Positions 17,542-24,365 of a stretch of DNA of 64,000 nucleotides are shown here, piece after piece. Every line of letters starts with the position of its first letter. Positions within the stretch are counted from its first letter, which is position 1. Under the pieces are notes generated by a model. The model saw only the letters and a list, made by a program, of their open reading frames with translations, made no database searches and was not told the DNA's origin. The stretch covers positions 1 to 64,000 of the forward strand of contig JABBOV010000025.1 in NCBI GenBank assembly GCA_012927625.1, in the 5' to 3' direction. Origin of the DNA: Glaciimonas sp. Its GTDB lineage: Bacteria > Pseudomonadota > Gammaproteobacteria > Burkholderiales > Burkholderiaceae_D. Both the position numbers and the translations under genes were made by a program.

Positions 17542-18330
17542 GGTGTTGTTGAATAAATCGGAAGCCGTACGCCATTTTGTCGAACTGGCATGACGAAGAC
17601 GTTTTCACGTCTAAAAGCAACCAGTGCTCTACAAACCTAGCGAAAGCCGACGTCACAAGTTCACCAAGCCCGCGCCAAACCGAAGGCTTCATGGTTTCAC
17701 TGGCTCGTCACATGAACGCGGTAATCAGCGTTCCTGACTTCAGCAGCACCTTCAAGCTGCCCCGACATGCCCTGAGCAGAGCACAGGGTATGCCGGGGCA
17801 CTTTTGTCCTTGTGGATTCAACCAGACTGAAGGTCTGCGGCCAAGATCTGTGGCGCCAGGAGAAACACGGTGTCCCAACCCGCAGAAAGTGGCGCAAAAT
17901 TTATCCATCAGCTGACGAAAGCCACCAGATTTTGGCGTGCGAACTGACTACTTCAGAGGTGGGCAGACCCACTGTTGTGCCAGATCTCCTAGCTCAAATT
18001 GAAGCCCCCTTTCGAGGTATTCATGGGGGATGTGCCTACGATCGGGAAGCAGTGTCCAAAGCTGTGTTGGTCAAGCAGTGAGGCGCCCAAGGTATTTAGC
18101 CACTGCACAAATCAGCGGTGCGTTCTGCAATGGGAGACACCCAGCGCTACAGCCGCACCATTGGCAACTGCATGAAAGCGCGCGCTTTGCCTCAACAAAA
18201 GTCCGAAGCTTGGGTCCCCGCGTCTTACTAAACATGATCATAAATCTTGGGGTACCAGTGTCGGTAAAGACCTGGAAAACGGCCGGAAACAGGGCCGCTT
18301 CAAACAAATTTAGATTTATTCAACAACGCC
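17542..18330 (+). mobile_element. IS5-like element, copy C, most complete
   Basis: Terminal inverted repeats are GGTGTTGTTGAATAAATC (17542-17559) and its near-perfect complement GATTTATTCAACAACGCC (18313-18330), 17 of 18 positions matching. Between them lies a decayed transposase. The 789-base length is shorter than a full IS5-type element, consistent with internal deletions. I see no clear target duplication in the flanks. The right end lies within the 3' end of the DHFR-like gene. Confidence 0.75.
17577..18081 (+). pseudogene. IS5-family transposase, fragmented
   Basis: A first frame gives NWHDEDVF and, later, PRQTEGFMVSLARHMNAVIS, which resembles the N-terminal RQTEGF region of IS5-type DDE transposases. 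A second frame from 17812 gives MDSTRLKVCGQDLWRQEKHG and TRRKWRKIYPSADE, the VDSTGLKVxGxxEWxxxKHG catalytic block containing the first DDE aspartate, then LTTSEVG and GGCAYDREAVSKAVL around the second aspartate. Frameshift and deletion between the parts mean it is inactive. Confidence 0.75.
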
Positions 18331-19017
18331 GAGGTGCTTCCTGTACCGTAGCCACACACCGCCGCCTTCCTGGATATCTGCCGAATCTAATGTAAGGTAG
18401 GTTGGCTTCGTCCAGGTATCTTTGGCGATCTCAAACGATGCAGGATGCTCTCCACGCCCGTCGATCAGCGGCAAGATAAGAACACTGACCTCATCGACAA
18501 GCCCTGCGTTTACAAATGACCCGCTTACAGTGGGTCCACCTTCGACGATCAGACGCTTAGTACCAAGCTCATCCGCAAGGGTTGCAATAACTTGGGCCAG
18601 ATCAATCTCTGTCTTGCCGCCAAAAATGTAAGACACATTAATAGATTTTAGATAGGCCAGATAGTCATCCGACACCGCTTCCGTTACAACCGAGACGACG
18701 TGTGAATCGAGCGCTTCGTTGCTCGTCCAGGCCACTTTTCCGTGAGGATCAATTGAGACGGCGTAGCAGTCTGCATTACGCTTGGCAAAATAATGAACGC
18801 GTGGAACAGGCGCTTTGGCCAGGCCTCTTTGATAGTCTTTGCCGGGTACGATTTCCTGCATGGTGACCCTACCGCAGATCCACGCATCAAACTCAAACTG
18901 CTGGGCAAGCTTCTCGTACAGGGCGCCGGCGCTTTTTTTAAAAGGGCGGGCCCAGCCGTCTGTGAGCGCGTGTCCGTCAATCGAGGACATCATATGGCAG
19001 ATGACATATGGTTTCAT
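18316..19017 (-). CDS. DHFR-like/RibD C-terminal-domain reductase
   Basis: This 233-residue protein starts MKPYVICHMMSSIDGHA and contains DAWICGRVTMQEI, SYIFGGKTEIDLAQV and KRLIVEGGPTVSGSFV, the layout of the RibD C-terminal (DHFR-fold) reductase family. Members are NADPH-dependent and often uncharacterised; this one is not next to riboflavin genes. Its last codons and stop (GGC GTT GTT GAA TAA on the minus strand) lie inside the terminal repeat of the IS5-like element, so the natural C-terminus has been replaced by IS sequence, probably with little effect. Confidence 0.8.
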   Translation of the reverse strand: MKPYVICHMMSSIDGHALTDGWARPFKKSAGALYEKLAQQFEFDAWICGRVTMQEIVPGKDYQRGLAKAPVPRVHYFAKRNADCYAVSIDPHGKVAWTSNEALDSHVVSVVTEAVSDDYLAYLKSINVSYIFGGKTEIDLAQVIATLADELGTKRLIVEGGPTVSGSFVNAGLVDEVSVLILPLIDGRGEHPASFEIAKDTWTKPTYLTLDSADIQEGGGVWLRYRKHLGVVE

Positions 19018-19665
19018 GGAGGACTCCCAACAATCTTTGGTGGTTTATAAATTCTGATCACGTCGCCCCGTCTATTAGCAGACGGTCGGATTCGTTTGAT
19101 GCTACCACACCTAATTTTCAGTAAAGGCACCACTATATCTTCGATGATTTTAAGAAATGTCGTTGCCAGTCACTCACAACCAAACGAACTTACCCGCAAA
19201 ATTTTCAACACTATAGACAGGGCCTGTTAATCAGCGCCCATTTCTTTCCATCTGTCAGCGTTGATAATTTCCAATACGGCATGGCACTGGCAGGACGGTG
19301 CTTCGAGATGTGCCCTTGGAAAAATGGTGTTGATAACTGGAAATAATCGTACGTTGAGCTACATATTGTGTCTCCGGTGGTTAGGGTAGGCACAATATGT
19401 CTGAAAAAAGTGATAGAAAAATCAATGGAGTCATGGGCTTGCCAGGACGCCCCACGCCAGTGGTTGTTGTCCAACTATCATTTTTGATAACGAAAACAAA
19501 TTGACCTCAAGACCATCCACGAACTTGCTGTGTGCGTCAGCGCACAGACGCACGATTCGACAGCGCGCAACGTAAAGGCAAGATCATTCTCGTTCTTGAT
19601 AACTTTCTTCATTGTGGCAGCCATTGCGGCCACCCCCCCCAACGGCATTGAAACAGGACAAAACT
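19018..19665 (+). other. Intergenic region, no secure gene
   Basis: This stretch precedes the aldehyde dehydrogenase gene. A weak match to the C-terminal end of a zinc-type oxidoreductase (codons for GKIILVL near 19570-19595) could be a gene remnant, but it is too short to call. The minus-strand frame at 19211-19474 shows no recognisable family. Confidence 0.4.
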
Positions 19666-21030
19666 ATGACCTACCAAAGCGTTAACCCCTATGACGGCAA
19701 GCTCTTGAAGACGTTCGATGAACTCACTGACAAGCAGCTTGAGGCGGCGCTCGCAACCGCCGACACTTGCTTCGAGACTTGGCGTCACACCGCTTTCGCC
19801 AAGCGGTCGGCCGTGGTTGCAAAAGTCGCCGCCATTATGCGCGCGCGCATCGACGAGTTCGCCCGCCTGGCGACGCTTGATATGGGCATGCTTATCGAGC
19901 AGGCTCGAAGCGAAGTGGTGCTCAGCGCAGACATCACCGAATACTATGCCAGGAACGCCGAGCACTTCCTGGCGCCGCAAGACCTCAAACCAAGCTCGGG
20001 CGAAGCAGTGGTCGAGAGTAGCCCAATTGGCGTGCTCTTCGGCGTTCAGCCTTGGAACTTCCCCTACTATCAGCTCGTGCGCTTTGCTGTGCCCAACTTG
20101 ATGGCTGGCAACGTTGTCATGGTGAAGCACGCGGGGATTGTGCCGCAGTGCGCCATCGCTTTTGAAAAGCTGTGGATAGAAGCAGGTGCACCGGCAGGCG
20201 CATACACCAACCTGCTGATCTCATATGATCAGGTAAGCCGTGTCATCGACGATCCCCGGATCAAGGGTGTGGCGCTCACCGGGAGCGTGGAAGCCGGAAG
20301 GAGCGTTGCCGGAAGAGCTGGGCAAAACCTCAAAAAGTCCACGATGGAGCTTGGCGGCAGCGACGCCTTTATCGTGCTAGAGGATGCTGATCTGGACAAA
20401 ACTGTGAAGTGGGCGGTAACGGGCAAAATGAACCACACTGGCCAGTCTTGCGTGTCCCCGAAACGTTTCATCGTCGTTGAAGAACTGGCTGACCGCTTTC
20501 TCGACAAATTCCGGGTAGCGCTGGCGGCACTTGAGCCCGGAGACCCGATGGACAAAGCAACAACGCTCGGACCGCTGTCAACGGAAGCGGCCCTGATACA
20601 ACTACTGGGCCAGGTCGAACGAGCCGTCGCCAAGGGTGCCACCGTTGTGATGGGCGGCAAACGGATCGATCGACCGGGCTGGTTCATGGAGCCAACGATT
20701 CTTACGGATATCAAACCTGATAATCCAGCTTTCAGGGAGGAATTCTTCGGGCCGGTCGCACTCTTCTTTCGAGTCAAGAATGAGGATGAGGCAGTTGAAC
20801 TTGCTAATGACTCTGACTTCGGCTTGGGAGGCTCGGTCTTCACCAAAGACGTTGCCCGCGGCAAGCGCGTGGCGAGACGTGTGGACACAGGCATGATGTT
20901 CGTCAATCAGCCAACCTCGTCGGCACCTGACTTGCCGTTCGGCGGCATCAAGAACTCCGGCTACGGACGCGAGCTATCCAGCCTAGGTATCCAGGAGTTC
21001 GTAAACAAAAAACTGGTGCGTGTCGCTTAG
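19666..21030 (+). CDS. NAD(P)-dependent aldehyde dehydrogenase (SSADH-like)
   Basis: This 454-residue ALDH starts at ATG 19666; the upstream in-frame ATG at 19612 would add a proline-rich leader not seen in the family. Key residues are N131 in PWNFP, E228 in MELGG and the catalytic C262 in TGQSCVSPKRF, plus the cofactor segment VALTGSVEAGRSVAG. The short N-terminus, the VMVKHAG segment and the C-terminal PFGGIKNSGYGRELS match NAD-dependent succinate-semialdehyde dehydrogenase-like enzymes (Sad type). It oxidises an aldehyde to the acid. Adjacent SDR genes could supply the aldehyde, which is inference. Confidence 0.88.
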   Translation: MTYQSVNPYDGKLLKTFDELTDKQLEAALATADTCFETWRHTAFAKRSAVVAKVAAIMRARIDEFARLATLDMGMLIEQARSEVVLSADITEYYARNAEHFLAPQDLKPSSGEAVVESSPIGVLFGVQPWNFPYYQLVRFAVPNLMAGNVVMVKHAGIVPQCAIAFEKLWIEAGAPAGAYTNLLISYDQVSRVIDDPRIKGVALTGSVEAGRSVAGRAGQNLKKSTMELGGSDAFIVLEDADLDKTVKWAVTGKMNHTGQSCVSPKRFIVVEELADRFLDKFRVALAALEPGDPMDKATTLGPLSTEAALIQLLGQVERAVAKGATVVMGGKRIDRPGWFMEPTILTDIKPDNPAFREEFFGPVALFFRVKNEDEAVELANDSDFGLGGSVFTKDVARGKRVARRVDTGMMFVNQPTSSAPDLPFGGIKNSGYGRELSSLGIQEFVNKKLVRVA

Positions 21031-21084
21031 ATCGACACGCCGGCATAACGGCGACAGCGCAACGAACATAAAAGAGATACGACA

Positions 21085-21469
21085 ATGGCACCGACAACTA
21101 GCAAATCAGCGATTACCGAAAAACCTGTTTGGTTTATTACGGGCTGCTCGACCGGGTTCGGCCGCGAGTTAGCCAAACATGTGCTCGAGCGGGGCTACCG
21201 CACAGTGGTGACAGCACGTAATCCCGATGAACTGAACGATTTGGCCGCCATGGGAGAGTGCTCACTACGTCCTGGCCTTGAAAGCAATCACGGCAATTTT
21301 CGTGAGCGGTCAGGTGAATGCTTTGAAATCGCGCCGTGTTATTGCACTCTTGTCACCGCATCTTGAACAGGTCGATGCCTGGATGCTTCGTTTAAAAAGG
21401 ACCCCAGTCGAATTCGGACTGGACACGCCGCTGAAAATTTCAATATCAAATGAGAATAGCGGACATTAA
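21085..21469 (+). pseudogene. SDR oxidoreductase, deletion pseudogene
   Basis: The start encodes EKPVWFITGCSTGFGRELAK and RTVVTARNPDEL, the N-terminal Rossmann segment of the same SDR group as the gene at 16525. After about residue 55 a +1-shifted frame continues as ESAHYVLALKAI and LEQVDAWMLRLKRTPVEFG. This aligns with the C-terminal HLVLGAWGV and LAEVEAWRDTGLATDF of that intact relative. The central about 200 residues, including the catalytic Ser-Tyr-Lys, are missing. It follows the aldehyde dehydrogenase gene by 54 bases. Confidence 0.75.
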
Positions 21470-21934
21470 AGGGGATTGTGCTAGAATCCAAGCTTATAAA
21501 TGATAGTGAAGAAATTAATAAAACTTATCTAAATTTATAATTTTGACGAGCTTATGAATTCCATCACAGTTGTAATGAGTGGGTGTGTAGAAACTTTTGA
21601 TTCGCAATAGGTGCAAACAGATTTTAAGCCGTTTAGATCGGTCTATTCTTACAAAATCACAAAGCGCCTTAATTATTTTTTTTCTAAGTAAACTATTTTA
21701 AACGGCTGTCTGAGTGGTGAAACCGGTAGGCACATTAGATTTAAAAAACTCCCTTTCAAGGTCTTTCTCTCATCGGTAGATGTGGGAGAAAAGTTTGAAA
21801 CGGCGTGGTCTTTCGTGCAAGATGGCACCCACAGCACTCTGGATGCAGGTGTCATGAAAGAGCAAGAAGATGGGTACAGTTAAACAAGCCTAGCTTAGCT
21901 AGGTGAAAGATCGACTTGGCAACGAGTTAAGCTA
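21470..21934 (+). other. Intergenic region upstream of the split tRNA gene
   Basis: This AT-rich sequence has no protein-coding gene I can support. It contains a tRNA-Leu-like 5' half near 21704-21750, described separately. Following it is a possible hairpin in which TTTCTC and GAGAAA enclose a CATC-GGTA-GATG stem with a GNRA-like loop (about 21760-21790). The tRNA promoter must lie in the last part but has no clear consensus. Confidence 0.4.
21704..21750 (+). other. tRNA-Leu-like 5' half fragment
   Basis: The segment containing GAGTGGTGAAACCGGTAGGC closely matches the D-arm region of the intact tRNA-Leu at 21935 (GAGTGGTGAAATCGGTAGAC). It is followed by TTTAAAA, which would be the anticodon loop of a UAA tRNA. 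The anticodon stem does not pair and I cannot find a matching T-arm or acceptor strand. It is probably a decayed or partial duplicate tRNA-Leu, possibly a trace of element integration. Confidence 0.45.
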
Positions 21935-22252
21935 GCCCGAGTGGTGAAATCGGTAGACACAAGGGACTTGAAGCAATTTGAGCCCTCCAGGGGAAACCCG
22001 GGAGGTGAAACCCGTCAAATTCGGCGAACGCCCTGGATGCTGCAAGTATCCGAGCCAACACCGAGCCAAGCCCCGATCGAAAGATTAGAGGGAAGGTGTA
22101 GAGAGCAGACGGCGGGCACCTACGGCCGCAAGGCTATGGTGAAGGCGTGCTCCAGACCACGAACAGCGTTCACGCTGGCGGCGAAAGTCGAAGTGGTAAG
22201 AAAATCCCTCGACCTAACGGTCGTGCCGGTTCAATTCCGGCCTCGGGCACCA
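21935..22252 (+). tRNA. tRNA-Leu(UAA) interrupted by a group I intron
   Basis: Exon 1 (21935-21969) and exon 2 (22201-22252) join to an 87-nt tRNA including an encoded CCA. The acceptor stem GCCCGAG pairs with CTCGGGC and the T-stem GCCGG with CCGGC. The long variable arm CGACC-TAAC-GGTCG marks a leucine tRNA, and the anticodon stem AGGGA pairs with TCCCT. The joined loop is CTTAAAA, giving anticodon UAA. The intervening 231 bases sit between anticodon positions 34 and 35. The tRNA should be functional only after splicing. A terminator follows, and a conjugative-element remnant abuts its 3' side. Confidence 0.93.
21970..22200 (+). ncRNA. Group I self-splicing intron (IC3-like) in tRNA-Leu
   Basis: The intron inserts after U34. 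P1 forms between exon AGGGACUU and the guide GAGCCCU (21980-21986), with one bulged A and a U-G wobble exactly at the 5' splice site, a group I hallmark. L2 is a GAAA tetraloop (21993-21996). The core blocks GTCAAATTCGGCGAA, CCGAGCCAAG, AAGGTGTAGAGA, CAGACGGC, GCTATGGTGAAGGC and GCTCCAGA closely resemble, from memory, the Azoarcus tRNA-Ile intron. P9 is CAGCG-TTCA-CGCTG, L9 is another GAAA, and the last base is the conserved G. No endonuclease gene is inside. Confidence 0.92.
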
Positions 22253-22259
22253 ATTTGAA

Positions 22260-22293
22260 GAGCCGTCCTTGTTCAATCAGGGGCGGCTTTTTC
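22260..22293 (+). terminator. Rho-independent terminator after tRNA-Leu
   Basis: AGCCGTCC pairs with GGGGCGGCT across a short loop, followed directly by a run of T. It sits 8 bases after the CCA end of the tRNA, so it should end the tRNA precursor. On the opposite strand the same bases encode the end of the DUF2274 remnant. Confidence 0.75.
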
Positions 22294-22532
22294 ATTTCTC
22301 TGCATAGCGGCGGTAAGCGGTAGCGTTACTCGCTTGAGGCCCCCCAGCGCCCTGAACGCATCGAGCATGTGCGGCATAAGATCGTGGCATCAACTTGCTT
22401 ACCGTAGGTCTTAGCATGTTGCGCGGCGTAGCGTTCCAAATCGGTCTTTAATGTGGCGATGGGCACAATGGTGACTTTGACTGTTTCGATCTTGGCTGGC
22501 TTCGGCCTCAGCCGCAGTTTGCTGATGGACAT
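22273..22532 (-). pseudogene. DUF2274-family conjugation-module protein, frameshifted
   Basis: The frame starts MSISKLRLRPKPAKIETVKV and continues IATLKTDLERYAAQHAKTYG, matching DUF2274 proteins encoded after the trb mating-pair genes of integrative and conjugative elements. A single-base deletion near 22390 shifts the frame. In the corrected frame it continues LMPHMLDAFRALGGLKRVTL and ends at 22273 with KAAPD. The gene thus runs to within about 20 bases of the tRNA-Leu 3' end. No other conjugation gene is present nearby, so this is a scar of an integrated element. Confidence 0.75.
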
Positions 22533-22960
22533 GTAGCAAGTGACTTTGGGGCAGGTAACTAATCAGGACAATAATTAAGTTATCTGCGGCAGAGCCGGAG
22601 GTTTGTTGCCGGGGTGCCTCAAAGGTGCTGGTAATCCGTGTGAAATGCCATTAGAACAAAACACTTATGCACAAATAATGCAAGCATAAAAATATTTAAA
22701 TATTTTTTCTACTCTTCGATTCGATTTTTCAAGTATTTGATTCTAAATGCTTTTTTTATTGCAAACGGATTAAGCATTTTATTGAAACCCGCATAATTGC
22801 TTGCGCCGTGGCCTGTCAAGGGCGAGTTATCCACAAAGTTATCCACAGTTGTTGTGGATAGTTTAAAAACCTCTTATGAAACCGTTAGTTAGCGTATTTC
22901 GGGATGAATTACATTAAGTTTATATTACGTTATTTCCCGTTTTGGATTTTTTCTCTCCCT
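22533..22960. other. AT-rich intergenic region with DnaA-box cluster
   Basis: About 430 bases without a coding frame. The first part (about 22630-22800) is very AT-rich with long A and T runs. Three DnaA-type boxes follow at 22827-22861. Nothing else is recognisable. Confidence 0.5.
22827..22861. promoter_or_regulatory. Cluster of three DnaA boxes
   Basis: Two perfect TTATCCACA boxes occur at 22827-22835 and 22839-22847, and an inverted box TGTGGATAG at 22853-22861. All three lie within 35 bases beside an AT-rich tract. This is the arrangement of a DnaA-binding region such as a replication origin, a DnaA-titration site or the origin of a mobile element. No replication gene is adjacent, so its role is open. 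Confidence 0.7.
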
Positions 22961-23011
22961 TGACTTCTTGGGCTATCAGGGGTGCCGCTGGCGGAATTCA
23001 TTTCCACTTCT

Positions 23012-23332
23012 TCAACTCGGTGTAGCCAGTTTCAGCCCGATGATACCGATGATGATCAACGCCACGCTAATGAGCTTGGCGGGGCTTGTCGGTTCATCCA
23101 GCAACACGATGCCGAGGATCACCGTACCGACCGCACCGACCCCGACCCACACTGCGTAAGCGGTTCCCACTGGTAGCGATTTCAAGGCGATACCCAGTAA
23201 GCCGAAGCTAATCAACATCGCCACCACTGTGCCGATACTGGGCCACAGGCGGGTAAAACCTTCGGTGTACTTAAGCCCAATTGCCCACACAATTTCAAAC
23301 AGTCCTGCCAGAACCAGAATAATCCAGGCCAT
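23012..23332 (-). CDS. gdx: Guanidinium exporter (SMR family, Gdx/SugE)
   Basis: This 106-residue, four-helix small multidrug resistance protein starts [20 protein letters not shown], with the conserved Glu13 that binds guanidinium and protons in antiport. [14 protein letters not shown] and [15 protein letters not shown] distinguish the Gdx (formerly SugE) subgroup from drug-exporting EmrE-like members. Gdx exports guanidinium ions across the inner membrane as a dual-topology dimer. A guanidine-II riboswitch immediately upstream supports the assignment. Confidence 0.93.
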   Translation of the reverse strand: MAWIILVLAGLFEIVWAIGLKYTEGFTRLWPSIGTVVAMLISFGLLGIALKSLPVGTAYAVWVGVGAVGTVILGIVLLDEPTSPAKLISVALIIIGIIGLKLATPS

Positions 23333-23355
23333 TGTTCACTCCATTCTTGATAAAT

Positions 23356-23398
23356 GGGGCCGTCCCCGAGAGGTAATGGAGCGCTGAGGTCGTCCTCA
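23356..23398 (-). promoter_or_regulatory. Guanidine-II (mini-ykkC) riboswitch
   Basis: In the transcript leader of gdx there are two small hairpins, TGAGG-ACGA-CCTCA (first, 23385-23398) and GGGG-ACGG-CCCC (second, 23356-23367), both with the diagnostic ACGR tetraloop. The linker is 17 nt and the ribosome site GGAG lies just upstream of the ATG at 23332. In this class two guanidinium ions bind the two loops, which kiss and free the ribosome site, so guanidine should raise exporter translation. Confidence 0.92.
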
Positions 23399-23476
23399 CT
23401 TCCATTTATGCAGCTGTTTGGAGGACCAACCATCAGATTTGTGGAAGGTAATGACGATCAAGTAGCGACTGACATT

Positions 23477-24253
23477 TTAGGTCGGTAGTAACATGACCAG
23501 CTTGAGGTCATGCCGTTTAGCCAAATAGAAGTTCATCTGATCAAACGTCAACTCGTTCTTTACAGGGTGAAAAAAACGTCGTGTGCCTCCTTCTCTGTCC
23601 ACAACATTTTGCGAGCTCCACATCTGCTGAAATTCGCTGCTTGATTGGGCCAGAGCATCAATTAAACTTACCAGTGGTTCTTGATCGGTATATTTTCCGC
23701 AGTCGGCGCGGAACTCTGCCACCAGTCGTTTCGCTCGATCAGGCCAGTCAACAATGAGCTTGCGTGCCTTTTGCTCACAGAACATGAATTGCAAAAGGTT
23801 GGGCTGTACCCTCAAGCCACGCCTATCCAGCCATCCGGTAAACAAGTCCTCGGCAGCGAGATTCCATTCCACCACGTCCCATTGCCGGTTCAAGATATAA
23901 GCAGGCACCTTGATTGCCTTGACTATCGAGTTGAGTCCTTCGCTTAGTCCCCCGGCGTTCAGGCTTAGGTTTGGATCAAGCTTATCTGCCAGTCTGAACA
24001 GGTAAGCACGTTCGGCGACAGTCAGGTGCATCACGTCAGCCAATTTGCAAAGCATCTTGCTCGATGCTGAAACGGGCCTGCCTTGTTCCAGCCAAGTTAG
24101 CCAGGTAGGGCTGACTTCACATAGTTGTGCCAATTCTTCCCTTCTGAGGCCTGGGGTTCGCCGCCTTTCTCCGACTGGCAGGCCGATATCCTTTGGCTTG
24201 ACGCGCTCGCGATGCGCACGTATGAATTCACCTAATTTGTTATTCATGTTCAA
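23477..24253 (-). CDS. XRE-type regulator with MmyB-like ligand domain
   Basis: This 258-residue protein has an N-terminal helix-turn-helix (about 10-80) with ERRRTPGLRREELAQLCEVS and PTWLTWLEQGRPVSASSKML. It is followed by the MmyB-like/PAS-like domain with PAYILNRQWDVVEWNLAAEDLF, a block typical of this family. Such regulators commonly repress neighbouring oxidoreductase or methyltransferase genes. It is divergent from the methyltransferase gene at 24366, with about 110 bases between, making that gene its likely target. The first methionine is used; the one two codons later is an alternative. Confidence 0.87.
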   Translation of the reverse strand: MNMNNKLGEFIRAHRERVKPKDIGLPVGERRRTPGLRREELAQLCEVSPTWLTWLEQGRPVSASSKMLCKLADVMHLTVAERAYLFRLADKLDPNLSLNAGGLSEGLNSIVKAIKVPAYILNRQWDVVEWNLAAEDLFTGWLDRRGLRVQPNLLQFMFCEQKARKLIVDWPDRAKRLVAEFRADCGKYTDQEPLVSLIDALAQSSSEFQQMWSSQNVVDREGGTRRFFHPVKNELTFDQMNFYLAKRHDLKLVMLLPT

Positions 24254-24365
24254 GGTTTCGTAGGGAGGGAGTAAATATACTAGGATGAGTAGTTGTCTTG
24301 TTACAGGATAAATCGTCGCATAGTATGGGGGCTTACTTTACTATTTATTAAACAGGAAACTGAAA

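Noticed and set aside
19211-19474. An 87-codon minus-strand frame before the aldehyde dehydrogenase gene.
   Set aside because: Composition is unlike its neighbours and no family resemblance or ribosome site is seen.
21941-22258. A 105-codon plus-strand frame covering the tRNA-Leu and its intron.
   Set aside because: It is fully explained by the split tRNA gene and the structured group I core; it resembles no protein family.
22827-22861. Calling this the chromosomal replication origin.
   Set aside because: No dnaA, dnaN, gyrB or rpmH is adjacent and only three boxes are seen; kept as a DnaA-box cluster only.
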